Assembly: GCA_030248295.1 (NCBI GenBank) | Contig: JASANH010000913.1 | Location: 558,001-622,000, forward strand | DNA length: 64,000 nucleotides | From: Mesodorylaimus sp. YZB2_4 | Lineage: Eukaryota; Nematoda; Enoplea; Dorylaimida; Dorylaimidae | Reading direction: 5' to 3' | In this document: one piece after another, positions 47,590 to 60,125 of the stretch | Layout of the letters: each line of letters begins with the position of its first letter | Numbering within the stretch: the stretch's first letter is position 1 | Notes under the pieces: generated by a model | What the model was told of the DNA's origin: nothing | Database searches by the model: none | Seen by the model: only the letters and a program-made list of their open reading frames with translations | Position numbers and translations under genes: made by a program

Positions 47590-48145
47590 ATGGCGGCTTT
47601 GGTGCGTGCGAGTCGTTTATTACCAATTCGTCAAATTTTGCCTCAAGTCAGCGCCATGAAGTAAATTCCTTATTAGGATCGACAAAATTTTTCATTTCGA
47701 AACTTGTTTTTCCAGTTTTTCGGACGCAGGTTCTGGGCAGATCGGTGGTTTGGGACGCGGAGCTGGCAGGGTATTAGGGTTGCTTCGTTTGCTGATATCA
47801 AACCCTGAAGTGCATATTCTAGGGTGGTGGTGGCGGTGGAAGTATTCGTGAAGCCGGTGGTGCGTTCGGCGAATTGGAAGCGGCCAGGGAGGAAGAATAT
47901 TTTCACAAATTGGTAGGCCTATGCTCGATTTACGTGCTAATTTTTGAAGTCTGAAATCATCTTTGTCACAAATCTTGTTTTCTCTGTTTTAGCAAAAACA
48001 ACAATTGAAGAATTTACGTCAACAATTAGATAGCGAGGTGGAATTTCACGATCGCCACGTCAAGCATCACCTCGAGGCTATCGAACGCCACAAGAAACGA
48101 ATAGCCGAATTGCAACACGAAGAACGCGAATTGGAGAAAAAGTAA
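47590..48145 (+). CDS. ATP5IF1: Mitochondrial F1-ATPase inhibitor IF1
   Basis: Exons 47590-47660, 47716-47770, 47823-47912 and 47993-48145 give 122 aa. An N-terminal presequence (MAALVRASRLLPIRQILP) leads to a Gly-rich linker (GGLGRGAG, then six Gly), the inhibitory core GSIREAGGAFGELEAAREEEYF, and a His/Lys-rich C-terminal coiled coil (EFHDRHVKHHLEAIERHKKRIAEL). The core and the coiled coil match the family, which blocks ATP hydrolysis by ATP synthase when matrix pH falls. It is divergently arranged with DNAJC3. The Gly run is longer than I expect for animal IF1. Confidence 0.92.
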
Positions 48146-48837
48146 TCAGTCCCTAATTCATGCTCGAATCAATGACGAATACTATTCGTGTAGAAGCGTG
48201 CCCCAGATTTCTTTATTTCATAGTCAAGTTAGAATGAGTTAATTCATTGAGTTTTCAAAAAGTTGTGCGCAAAATGGGGACATTTGTGCCGTGACACAAG
48301 AATAGATTTTTCATTATAAGACAAAGTTCCTGTCCATTTCAGTCACTCGGCCAATTTGACATAGAATAGTTTGGCAAAACCCTTCGCACATTTAAACATG
48401 GACACCCCCAAAAATAATAAATATCGTGCTCAAGCACAAACTGACAACGACTAGATTGCATGTGACCAGACCAGGAAGTCACGACAAGCGAAGCTTCACA
48501 ACACAACACAGGATAGTCCCCGAATATAACATAGATTCTTGGATTTTCAAGCGCTTGAACCCTGAAACAAAGAAATACTTTTTTCGATCTTCAAAAAATA
48601 TCTGGCTACCTCTGTCCTTGCACAACGCAGGGTGCATACAAGGATTATTTTCGCTGTCATAGCAATACTAAACTTATTCCAACTAATTACTAATTTCCAG
48701 CATGATCAACAAATACACAAACAGGTGGGCGATTCAAGATTTCAAATCTTGAATTTCAGTCCCATGTTTTCCTGATTATCGGCTCCAAATTTCTTAGCTT
48801 TTTCATGCTTTTTTAGGACTGTCTGACTCCCGTCCTT
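48146..48837. other. Spacer with a dispersed repeat
   Basis: No gene was seen. 48675-48740 shares CCAGCATGATCAACAAATAC with 11570, and 48790-48860 in reverse resembles the start of 61720 (CAGGGTTCATACAAGG versus CAGGGTGTATACAGGG). Confidence 0.4.
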
Positions 48838-49025
48838 GTATGAACCCTGTGTAACCAAGCCTGACAGGCGCAGGAGAGTGTGGGGGGGGAACTATGATTG
48901 GAGCAAGCAAGTCTCGCTGCGAAACCTACGGCTGAAACGTCAACCCGACGGGTTGACGTCTCCCAGCCAGAGGAGATCAATAATTCTCTCCCAGTCGCCA
49001 TGACCTGCCAGGCGAAGGGTTACAC
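48838..49025 (+). repeat. Dispersed repeat, family delta, copy 3
   Basis: It has AACGTCAACCCGACGGGTTGACGT, a near-perfect inverted core, followed by CTCCCAGCCAGAGGAGATC. It abuts the 3' end of the NHE gene and may supply its last codons or 3'UTR. Confidence 0.55.
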
Positions 49026-49028
49026 CTG

Positions 49029-52000
49029 CTAGAGCACACACCACTCGACATACCCGGGCATTCTCGGCAATATCGGCAGCCAGAACGGGCCCACCACCGA
49101 ACGTGCCACGGTCCTCACAACCTGGAAATATATTCTCACCAACACTACTCGTACGCGAATGCGATCTACCACCTCCGCTATCCTAAAAAACACAGGTCTT
49201 ATCCCTAGTTCAATGACCTGCCCGACCTCACTCGCACCCCGTTCATCAACTGCTCCGTAGTCGTCAACACTCTGGCCAGCGGCAAACAGCACTGAGGCGC
49301 CGTGTCCAACAAAGTCGGCCGACTATTCGTCAACAACGGCTTGAGAAATCTGAAATGCAAAGCGCATTTACAAATGACCATATACTACAACTCCAAATCA
49401 GCCTTTGACTGGTGGCTAAACTTGCTGAAGTGCTCGAAAACAATGAAAAAACACTTTCCGTCAAAAATGACGCTGGAAACATAAAGTCGACGGGTTCGAA
49501 ACCTATCGATTTTCCCAACGTCGGCTGCTTACCTTCTATCAAAATTATACCATTGTCTCGGCAAAAATGACTTGTCCCACGGATTGTTTTGGTGCAAGCG
49601 ATCAGTCGCTGTTGGCGCCGCCTGCAAAACAGAACACGTCGCCTCCAACCCACCCAATCCCAACTCCATAATACTTACTGGCGGCGCCTGTGTCTGCGGT
49701 TGCAACTCCACATCCCGATCACTGCCATGTCTGCAAGGCGATCACCTTATAGACATAACCAACTCTGCCCCTCCCGCTTTCCGACCCATGTCCACTTACA
49801 ATAGGCGAAGTCTCCTCTCCTACATACTAACATACTACCCTGACTCTCCTGCACAAGTCCGAGGCGACCCCACACCCACATCTTCCCTAGCCATGTACTC
49901 TGGCATAATGCGTTCCCCACACTCGGACCCACCCCCCCAAACATGACCCAAGCTCACCTAATATTCAGCCAATCGATCAATGGCACAGTCAGTCCGCCAT
50001 TGAATATCACAGTGAATATAACGATCAACGCCGTGGCCGTGTACATAAGGCATCGTTCTTTCGTCGACGTATTTCTAATGGCCAACGCGAAGGCCACGGC
50101 TCCTCGCAACCCTAAAAAAACCAGTTTTGCAAAACCGCTGACCTAGCCGAGGGTCGAACTCTCACCTCTGATAACTGAAGGTAACCTACCCATACAACTG
50201 ACCCGGTACGGCACTCCTATTCAACACCACACCCATAGGCGCCCACGCCCCTCGCAGCAAGCCTTGCAAGAATGGCTCCCTGTCAGGGCTCAATTCTTGT
50301 CCAGTCAAGTGTGAGAGTTCCTCACCGACCACTAGATATCCCACATGGCTGGACGGAAAGATTGGCAAGTACTTAGGCAAGACACCACCTCCCCTCACCA
50401 GGCAGGTTGTCGGAACGAGCGCCCGTCTTAGTTTTGCTTGGCATTAGTAAGTGGGGATCAGACAACAGACAAGACTCACACCACACTGCCTGCTAGTCAC
50501 CACAGGCCATGTCAGCAGGCCCTGCACCCCCCACCCCATCAACAGACGCATCCAAACAAGGCCCCACTCCATCACTCACCCGCAAACATCATCATATGCT
50601 GATGACCGCACGCGATTTTCGGTCGTCGTTTAAGATTGAGTAAAAAGCTGAACGGGTACACGTGCCTGCAAAGCACACGGTCAAAATCCATTCACAACTC
50701 GCCTGCAGCAAGCACACTTACGCCGCACGTCCAACCCCGATCGCTAGCTACAAACAAACATCAACTTGACTCATCACAATCAAACCCCAAACCTGGCCAA
50801 CTTACGAATGCGGCCAATATGAACCACCAATTGAATACGTGCGCCCGCGAAGTGAACATCGATACGCCAATGTAGGTGAAAATAAAATTCTCCGACAAAA
50901 AACTCAAAACTTCGAAAAACTGAAAAGAAATTCATTAGGTACTTGACTCTTTAAAAATTTTCGTAACATTTGGGCGGATAATTCAAATTCAAACTCTAAA
51001 ATCATTCGTTTGATTTGAATTTCCCGCGCAAATGTTACGATCGGAAAACCCAGTTTCGTGCTGCAAAACAAAAATTCAAATACCTGTTTAGTTCTAGTTT
51101 GAGACTCTTCCGACAAATTATTATAAGTGTAATGCGCTTGGCAAATTCCACAAAACAACGCCGCTACGACACCTGAAACTTGAAAACTCATCAAATAACC
51201 GTTTTTTAAGCCATTTCCTGCATATAATATATCGTTGCTTATAACTGAAACTCAATTTTAGCCCGTAGGTGATGCGACACCATGTCCTTCCCTGCCGACA
51301 AACACCTGTTACCGTACTGCAAACAGTGCAATCCAGCTCAGAAAAACAAAATTTTTATCCAGCGTTTGTGTCTTACGATTAAGCTAACCGAAACCATATT
51401 TTACGCAGCGCGTACATTATCGCCACTATCAGTCATTTCTTCGCAAGCCACTCATCGTCAGACAATTCAATGTCACATCCTTGCCCGACGTATAAAATAT
51501 GGTTTCACTTTCAGTTTGAAAGTTATATGCGATAGATATGACGCTTCAACAAAATGTCAAACCCCAGCTACTACACCTACTGTAAATTACGACCCCCTTC
51601 AATCCTATAGCCGACAGGTAGCGGGATAAGGAAAGCCCAGAGTTTGGTCAACTGAAAAGTTGATCCTGTCTTTGCATACACTCCCACCCCTAGGATACTG
51701 TACCTTGCAACACGTTCATATAAAAGTGAATTATCCACAGCCTGGTGCACTTATCTCATGCTTTCAGTCAAATTTCAAGCATTCTGACCATTAAACCAAC
51801 GAAAAACAATTTTCCATTGAAATTTGAATTAAAAATGGCGGGAAATTTATCATAAAATCGCCCCTCAGAACTAGTTTCCTGCCAACTCGAAATCGCATCA
51901 TTGCATCCCACAACTAGAGACCAGTCCCGCCACCTCTCCGCATTCCACCCATATCACCCCATGCACACACACTCACCAGTCAATTCGCACGCCTCGGCCG

Positions 52001-54455
52001 TCAAGAACGACATATAGCTGATTAAAACGAACAGTGATGTCTCCAACAACGGAAATTCGCGTATTTTCGTAAATTTCGTCAATAAAGCCGCACAGCAGCC
52101 GCAAAAGCCTCCTAGGCCCACCGAGCCCAAAAATACGCCCACGAATGTCCCAAAACTGCGCAACAAGGCCGTCGTGTCGAGCGTGGACATGGTGTCATTC
52201 GTGGCCGATGGCGAGTATTCTTCGATCGTCCTACAAGATACAGGCACGTGAAATTAAACCATGCATGGGCTAGGTCGACCAAAATGTTGTCAAGCCCCCA
52301 CCCTCGATCTCTGACAATGTGAGACTTATTGTTTGGGAGGTCTCGTAAAGCCTGCTTCTATCTGCCCAGAGTAAGAGATTCAGGAAAAACAAGCTAATTC
52401 TAATTGTTGGACTTTTAGTTTAAAAAAAACAGCTAAAAGTACAGTTTCTCAAGAAGTTACTGAAAAATTTGCACATGCGCTACTCAACCTGTCTATCTAC
52501 GGACCTCGCCCAGAAATGAATCGACCAAGATATCGGCTCCAAAGCATGCTCTCAGACGCTAGGTCTCATTTCCCAAGCTCCCCCTCGAACATCATAGCCC
52601 ATGGCAAGGATTGACTGGGGACTCGGAGGACGGTGACGTCCAGCTGTCGGGCAGACCAGCAGTCGCTCAGGAACCAGTCTGACATCCCTGCTCCAACAAA
52701 TGTCAGGGTCATCGCTCTTCCGTCTCTCCTCGCTACAAATGACCTTCATCTCTTGTCTACAATACAGCACTCTTTGATAAGGGACTCGGAACCCTGCCTG
52801 TTCTCTCCTCACCCCTCGGGCTCGACCAATCGCTTGTTTGTAAAGCCCAATCCAGGCTCACCCTGTCCTGTGCGCCTACCTGAATAAGACGATGGCCGTC
52901 GCATCGTTCAAAGCACTTTCTCCAAATACCAAAGCGAAAAGATCATTCTCCACTTGGAGATCGTTAAAAATTGCCAATACTGTCACTACAACAAAAACCA
53001 TTATCTCACACCTCAAAAATCAATGGAATCATACCTGGATCCGTAGCCGATATCAATGCCCCGAATAGCATACACTCGTTCAACGAGAATGCGAAAATTT
53101 GAAATGCACGCGTTGTGCCGTACATAATAAACCTGTAACACATGAGGGATCTCAGTGGACTCCGAGTTCCCATAACAACCAATGCCACTCCTCACCCGAC
53201 AATGACGCAAGACACTGTTGTTCCAGCAACCGAGAATACCAATATGGAGCCTGGAACGGAAATGCATGTCATGCTACGACCTAGAGTCCCCACCCATCAA
53301 AAACCCCATTTACAAATTCAGTCATGAAAAACAGATGAATGGAAAATTTTGAGGACCTCAGCGTGTGACTAATCCATTACACTATAAAATTGCACAACTT
53401 TAGCAAAACTAGAGCTCAAAAGCTTTTCGACATTTGCGCGGGAAATTTGAATCAAAATTAAAAACTCTGTAACTGATGTAAGCCCGGAGGACACTTCCAA
53501 AAACCAATAAACAATTCTATGCCACAGCCGCCCACTAATTGTAAAACTGATGCTAGGACGCATTTAAATCCTAACTCACCAATATTCCGAAAGAAATGTC
53601 GTCTCTTCAAACTGTATCCTGCACTGAACATGATTGGCGGGAGTAAAACATTAAAGAACACTTCCGGATCGAACGTGGCCTAAAAAAGGACTTTTGAAAG
53701 AGAGATGGCGGGAAAATCTTAAAACACTTACCTTGATCTCAATGACGTCATCGTCCTCCATCTGTTTCACTTGATGCTCTTCACCGGAATATTTATATCG
53801 CAGTACAATCGATGATCGATTATCGGCCGATATCGACGATGATGTCGCAGCGATCGCACGATTCTTATTCGTCACCGAACTCCCGAAAGTCGAAGTCGCA
53901 ATCGAGGATGATGGTTGTGAAGGAGGAAAACGAAAAAGAAGATAATCCGGAGCCGAGACCAAACTTTGAGAATCGTTAGTGTTCGCCATAACAACGGTCA
54001 CTTGTTTCTTGGGGGTGTAGCCAGTCGATGTCGCCCAAATAAGGAAACCAACGATTAAGCCTGTTGATGCAAAACGAAAATTTCAGCTATTTTTTTAATA
54101 CATCTTTTACCAAAAACTTACCATAAATCAGAGTCAATCCCGTCTCATGTACGAACCGTAAGCGACGATGTTTGAAAATCCACACCGTAAAAACGGTCAA
54201 AATCAATAAAAATGTATAAAGCATCAAATTCAACGTATCGATTTTATGTAAAGCAATGGCCTTATTCTCAGCTCGAAATTCTAATCGCCGTTCTTGTTGC
54301 TCCGACGGCCCGATTGGTACGTTTTGCGATTGATCCATTGCTTCTCCAGCTGACGATGTTTGACCAAAATTGCCCAATAATATTATCGAAACGAGAATAA
54401 AAACTCGAATGAATCGAGAAACCGCCGACACCAAATAAACACGATTGTACAGCAT
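49029..54455 (-). CDS. Endosomal Na+(K+)/H+ exchanger, NHE6/7/9 type
   Basis: At least 14 exons. Confident ones: 54455-54122, 54060-53732, 53679-53495, 53132-53035, 52985-52880, 52230-51977, 51172-51084, 50919-50806, 50747-50722, 50665-50580, 50111-49958, 49730-49679, 49621-49533 and one starting at 49349. The 3' end near 49029 is uncertain. Landmarks: [61 protein letters not shown] and [14 protein letters not shown] (ion-binding core), [67 protein letters not shown] and the tail QWYNFD. These fit organellar NHEs that alkalinise endosomes. A Ser-rich loop before KATFDPE seems longer than in human NHE6. The LHFPL gene lies 455 bp upstream on the same strand. Confidence 0.88.
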
Positions 54456-54909
54456 TTTTATGATTGGAATTAAAAAACAAATTAATGAATTTTACATTTT
54501 CAAGTAACAGAAACGTAGGCAGAAGGCAAAAGTGATGCAATCGATCCATTGACCGTAGTACAGTAACCCACAAGCGCACACTGATCGCAAGTTTGAATAA
54601 CAGGCACCAAAACGGCGCGAAATTTGACAATTTAGCTCGCGTGCCGATCTTGCAAGCATTGCAAAAACGTACTGGTACAGTGCAACCGACATCATGCGTT
54701 TTCGTTTATTATGGTAAAATTTTCATTTCAGGTGTTTATATACGCTAAATTACGTCGAGGTCGCCAAAAACTTAAAATTATCTCGCATATCAAAAACAAA
54801 GAACAGCATGCATCTTCAGTTTGTTGTGTAAAAAAAAAGCACAATGAGCAGTTAGAAATGGAAATGTACATAAAAGCAAAGAAATCGAATTATGCCCAAA
54901 TTAATGCTA

Positions 54910-56123
54910 TCATTCAGTTGATGCAGTTTTTGCTGAAAGACTCAAAGCGAGTTCCTCCTCATAGATCAATCGCCTCCATTCGACTGGTCGACCAGCAATA
55001 GCCGATAAGCTGGCACAGATGAACAGTGCACAAGCACCGCCCAGGGTCAAGTAGAATGCCCATCCGATCGTACAAGTGCCTGGAATCGGAAAAAAGATTC
55101 GTATTTAATTTGAATTTCCCGCCAATTATGCTAACGGTATTACTTACCAAGCACGTAAGGACCAACCCCGGCATGAATTCCGCACGCCTCCTTCACCCAT
55201 CGATTGTTATCCCATCCGAGTGGATACAAAACGCAGCCAACACAAATCAAAATGGCTAAACAGATATTTGGATTTGAATTTCCCGCCAAAAAGTGAGCTA
55301 GCTTTGCACAATCGCAGACTTATTTTACCTGCAACCAGTTGATAGACGCCTAGCATTCGAGCACTGGCGCGACTGACCACATCCGAGACACACCAAGCGG
55401 GCAAACTGATAAAGGCGATCAATACGGCGATGGCGCACCCGATACCAACGGTGACTGTGGATATTTTCCACCACAAGCTTGGAATATCGTCAAATCTAAA
55501 TAAGAGGCTTTATTGTTGACTAAAATCGGTATTTCGAAAACCCAAAAGAATTACCACGGGAGGGGATCGAACCTGGTGCTAACATTAGCAGAAAATTAGT
55601 TTCTGAAAACTCAACACCAGCCCGCAAAGAATTTATCATATTTCAAAAGCAGCATTTCGGCGGCTGTCTTCTGATAATTTCAAAGAAAGAAGTCATGATC
55701 TCCTGGCAAAGGCTACCGAGTAACAATCCGAAGGCCCCTAGAAGATTTTCAACCCCATTCCCGACCATCTGTGCATCAAAAGTTTGTCCAAAAACATTTC
55801 TCCCGCATTCAGGAACATTAAAAAACTTTAATTCAATGGGCCAAAAGCATTGCCCCGTCTGGGTCTCGAACCCCACCTGACGCGAACTTTTTGACTTACG
55901 ACGAATATCTGCCGCAAACGACATTTATTAAAGGAGCGATGGATGTGCTTGTAGTTTTGACTGGGTAGCAAAGTCGGAAACATCCGAATTCGGCCGAAAA
56001 TGAGGACACATTGCCATCGATTAGCCAATAAGGTAAATAATAGCCAGTGCACACAGCAGCAGCAGCCGCCAACGACAACAACGACCAGCCGAATCCAACA
56101 ATCGTCAAACCTGGAGTGGGCAT
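54910..56123 (-). CDS. LHFPL-family tetraspan membrane protein
   Basis: Exons 56123-55900, 55495-55329, 55255-55148 and 55079-54910 total 669 bases, or 222 aa, the usual size of this family. The start MPTPGLTIVGFGWSLLSLAAAAAV is the first membrane helix. GYYLPYWLIDG, FGCFRLCYP and CGRYSS follow in the first extracellular loop, then three more helices including GVYQLVAG, ILICVGCVLYPLGWDN, CGIHAGVGPY and LGTCTIGWAFYLT. Family members act with PCDH15/TMC or GABA-A receptors at the membrane in vertebrates; the role here is unknown and the subfamily was not assigned. A TTGGTAG ends two bases before the ATG. Confidence 0.85.
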
Positions 56124-56132
56124 TTCTACCAA

Positions 56133-57766
56133 TAATCGTTTTTGTTCGATAATCTATTTTGGCGGGAATTTAAATATTTAAACTTCCAATGGCGCGAAAT
56201 TCAAATATTTTGTACTGTTTTGCAAAGTTTAATTAGTTCTAAAATGTTTTAATCCCAAATTCCAGCAATATAGTATTTTCTATCTATTCTAGCTTGAAAT
56301 GGCAGCCCGGACTGGGACCAGCTGGCCACACTCGACTCACTTCAAAACCGCACCCTTTCTTTTTTCGAGCACGAATAAATCAGTACATCAGCCAATTACG
56401 ATCATCAATCACGCCAGCATACTCTTGTCAAAGAAATAAAAGTGAAAGCATTTTATTCGCTTTCGAACTCGAACTAGAGTCCTTTGTGAAAAGTATAAAA
56501 TAAAATTGAAAAATCTTCGATGTACTTGGAATATGAATCATTGAAGTTTGTTTAGTTTTATCCTTTTCCCACTGACTACACATTCGAGTCGGCGTGGAGG
56601 CTGGAGGAGAGTAGTTGGCAGTGGAAACAGCTGGCTATGCTTTTGGCCCACTCTAATCTTCACTCCCATCGAGCCATCCGAGTCAGTTGCCCGTCTCCAT
56701 CATGACTCTACCTCCCCCACCAAAAAAACTAGGCCAATAATATAGGCGTCAGGGGAGAAAAAATATGCGCGATTAGCCCTAGGCAACCCGATTTTTTGCC
56801 TATTTACGGCTGTGTTATTATGATGAACGGGTTTTGTGCCTGGCTCGGGCGTATCCACGAAGGGTCACATTTATTGACACTCGCCTTTTGGCCAGCGGCC
56901 ATTGGCCAATCGGATGGAAAACGAGGCAAAACAGATTCGTCCACTAGACAAGACAAGACTACGAAAACAAGCGCAGCACCGCCCTCGTGGCACCACCACC
57001 CTCGCACAGTACCTGTTTGCCAATCACGCCCCCTCCAACATGCATCGATCGACCACCCTTATCTATAACAACCACCCCAGGGGACAAGATTGTTTGCCAA
57101 ATACCAATCCTATAAATTGCCTAGACCCTAAATTCCGCATGCATGGCTGCGATTCGAAGAATGTGCACAACAAGCCCCTTTGCTACGACAAATTGCCTCT
57201 CCCAGGGTGATTTGCAAATAAGTTGAAATTTCCCGCCAGTTTTTAATTTGAAAGAGTTTTCTGTTTTGCATAATAATGATAATTCACTTTTTTTTTGAAA
57301 ACATGGTCGCGGGAGAAGCTGACAACTTTTTAGAGGCGAGATAGAAACAGAGGAGGCGGACGGCATCTTCTTGAGAACTCGTTTTTTTGAGTCTATCGTC
57401 TAGAAAGCATTATTTCAAGACTTCACGAGCAGGGGTAATAATGTACTGCACATGAAGATACTTGACAACTTTCTGTCCAACATAAGGCGCCAGGATGGGG
57501 TGATCGCTCAGAAATGTGATCTCGGACCATTTCATTCATAGTCTCTGGCGAGACCAGTCGGTTTGATGTTTCACGCGTCAATGCGCTTTGCCTGCAAACT
57601 AACCTTGCACCGAGCTCATTTGTCAAAGACTCTGATTTAATTTGCCACTGATTGCATAAGTTAGCCCTGCTCAGTCAGTCAAGCAAGTGTAAAGTGCGCA
57701 CTGCCAGACATACTGCATCCGAATAAGGGCGGAATCCGGTACTAGACTAGCGTGCGACGAACTCCT
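56133..57766. other. Spacer, no gene recognised
   Basis: No supported coding exon was seen. GGCGGGAATTTAAAT near 56160 and GAAATTTCCCGCC near 57225 are further copies of the recurrent motif. Confidence 0.4.
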
Positions 57767-58721
57767 GGGCCCGGTTCCTGAATCGCGATTAAGTTTAACT
57801 GGGCGGCCAAAATTAAGTGGCTGGTTAAGCGCCTTAACCGGAGTTCGCTGTTTGGGCAGTTAAGGGAGATTTAACTGGCGTTCCTGAAATCTAGTTAACC
57901 AGGCGGTAAACTAACTGGCCCGCTAAATCACTAACTGTGCCTAGCCAACTCATATTTCTGTACTATAAGACTGCCTCAGTTTCAATTTGTTTTGAGAATT
58001 GTATCAGAAGGCCAACTGTTTGAAATCTGATTATTTTGACTGTGGAAAAAAGTCAAAAAAGAGTGACTCATACTAATCCTAAAATTATGGATGACGGAAA
58101 TTAACATTAAAAAGCGCTACCAAACCGCCTCGAGTGCCCTCATGATCGCTAATACCCCAATCAAACATTGATTGAGTGCTTGCTAGCGATTGAAGTACAT
58201 GTGTCTTTGATCACCCTGCCCATGACCATGATGTGTCCTGGTGCCAAAATCTTTATGCGGGCCATCTATGGCGCCAATAACGCAAGGAAAATTCCAAATA
58301 TCAAAGAATCCTTTTGTAATTTGTCTCAATTCCTTTTGACAACTTGGTACCTCGACAAACTTATTCAGCTTGCGACATATAGCTAACGAAACAGCATGAC
58401 CCCCTTGGCTAACCCTCGATTTTGACACTGCCATTAAAAATGTCCCCCAATCACTTTTAAGACAGGGCTTCTGTACAGATCAAGTTATCCTGTTCCCAAA
58501 AAGGGACGATCAGCATGTGCGGATGCAAATTCATGATGGTTTTTACATTAAAAGCTGCGCCGCAGTGCAAAAGACGGGGTAACAGGCAAGTTAATCTACC
58601 TCTCGAGGTAGGTTAGATTTGGAAGGGTCAAGTCGCCCAGTTAACTTTAACTACGACTCAGGAACGTCCCTTAAAGTTAACTGCCCAGTTAAAGTTTAAT
58701 CGCGATTCAGAAGCCGGACTC
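57767..58721 (-). mobile_element. PIF/Harbinger-type DNA transposon, degraded
   Basis: Terminal inverted repeats of about 38 bases: left GGGCCCGGTTCCTGAATCGCGATTAAG-TTTAACTGGGC at 57767 onward, with a matching inverted right end finishing at 58721. Inside, the minus strand (58434-58183) reads a HARBI1/DDE_Tnp_4-like segment (GFFDIWNFPCVIGAIDG) around the first catalytic Asp, surrounded by stops. The element is too short and broken to be active. No clear 3-bp target duplication was seen. Confidence 0.75.
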
Positions 58722-58764
58722 AAGCTGATCAGACCCAGAATCTGAAAAGCACCGTGAGCAGATC

Positions 58765-58930
58765 GTGTCGTGTCATACCTTATCCATAGCCAAGCACAGT
58801 ACAGCGCACTCAATGGCTAAGGAACACATATTTGACAATTATTTTCACCCAGGCGGGAGTCGAACCCCCGCAGCAAGTGCGCACACAGCGTGAGCGGCAG
58901 ACGCCTACCGCTCAGCCACTCACCCGAATA
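58765..58930 (-). mobile_element. tRNA-derived SINE, family alpha, copy 4
   Basis: This is the best-preserved copy. On the minus strand GGTGAGTGGCTGAGCGGTAGGCG (A-box) and GGGGGTTCGACTCCCGCC (B-box) are followed by GTTCCTTAGCCATTGAGTGC and GTGCTTGGCTATGGATAAGG. Confidence 0.7.
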
Positions 58931-58934
58931 GAGT

Positions 58935-59940
58935 GGTCGGAGGATACAGTAAGATAAAGTCTTCATCCGACAGCAGCGCTTACGCGCGGGCAGAGAAAGC
59001 GGCATGGAAAAATTAGCTTGCTAGTAATTACGATCTGTTTCGCTTGGGTGAGGCAGATGAGACTTCTTGTGACCCACGACATTGCCATGACCGCCATGGG
59101 CACTAGGCCCCGAAGAGAATGCCCGCATTAGTATGTTCCGGATTATGCACTATTCCTAAATTTGTGGCAGCGCGAGTTCACTGGCTTGTCCGACAATGCA
59201 GGGCTAACTTATGCAATCAGCAAACTCACCAGCGGGACTAGGACTAGGATTGACTGAATCCTGATCCCAAACAAGCTCTGGTTAGCACACATGACGACAC
59301 TAGAAAACTGTATTGCATCGCACAGGCATCAACAGACTAACTGTAAAAACTACACGATTACTCAACTGACCATCAACGCAACTGTACATAAGACTCGCGA
59401 TGAGAATACGGTACACGCACATGGCACAGCACACTCACATCAGTACACGTTTGGATACAATCGATTATACTGCTCGTTCCCGAATCCTGGTCGTGGCGGC
59501 TGAGCTAAAACAGAACGACAATGAGGATGTTGTACAAACCCGATACTGCTGTTCAGGCAGAAACACCTTTGTGAATATACACCAGCCTTAGCCAGCATGC
59601 ACTACAGTGCTAATGCTAGAGCCGACAGTCAGGCCCCAGTGCATTTTACCGTATTTAAATACAACGTCTCCTGTAGTCCTGCACTGCCTCTGTCCTCCCG
59701 GTCAGGGCCTGAGATTGGACTCGGCTGTGCCTATGAAATCAGTTTGATTGGACTCACTGTAAGGCTCACTTACGATAGATCAAGGCCCCCTCGGCTCCTG
59801 ACAGGTGTTCTAGGTAGATCACCCAAGATCAGTCCGACCCATCGTAATTCATTTTTGCCGCCTTTTCACGCTACTTATGCGTGCAGGCATGTCAGGCACA
59901 TTTTCCCTTCCAGGCGGTGCCTAGCGACTACTGTATTCCT
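58935..59940. other. Spacer, no gene recognised
   Basis: Nothing supported was found on either strand. Confidence 0.35.
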
Positions 59941-59941
59941 C

Positions 59942-60125
59942 TAGCAGCCCTCGTGTCTGGTGAGCCATAGCGAGCGGGAGAGAGTAATCGATCTCCCCTA
60001 GCTGGGAACGTCAACCTCTCGGGTTCATAATTCGGCCGTACTTGCCGGCTCAAGTCAGTTTTTGTCACACCGACTTCGGTCGCCCACACTCCCTCCAACA
60101 CCTGCCAGGCTTGGTTACACTCTGT
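59942..60125 (-). repeat. Dispersed repeat, family delta, copy 4
   Basis: In reverse orientation it has GAGAGAGTAATCGATCTCCCC, GCTGGGAACGTCAACC and CGGGTT, as in the other delta copies. A fragment (GCTGAAACCTCAACCAGACGGGTT) also lies at 61242-61265. Confidence 0.5.

Noticed and set aside
58840..58925. Functional tRNA gene
   Set aside because: The boxes are good but no complete acceptor stem pairs, and the same unit with its tail is repeated elsewhere, so it is a SINE head.
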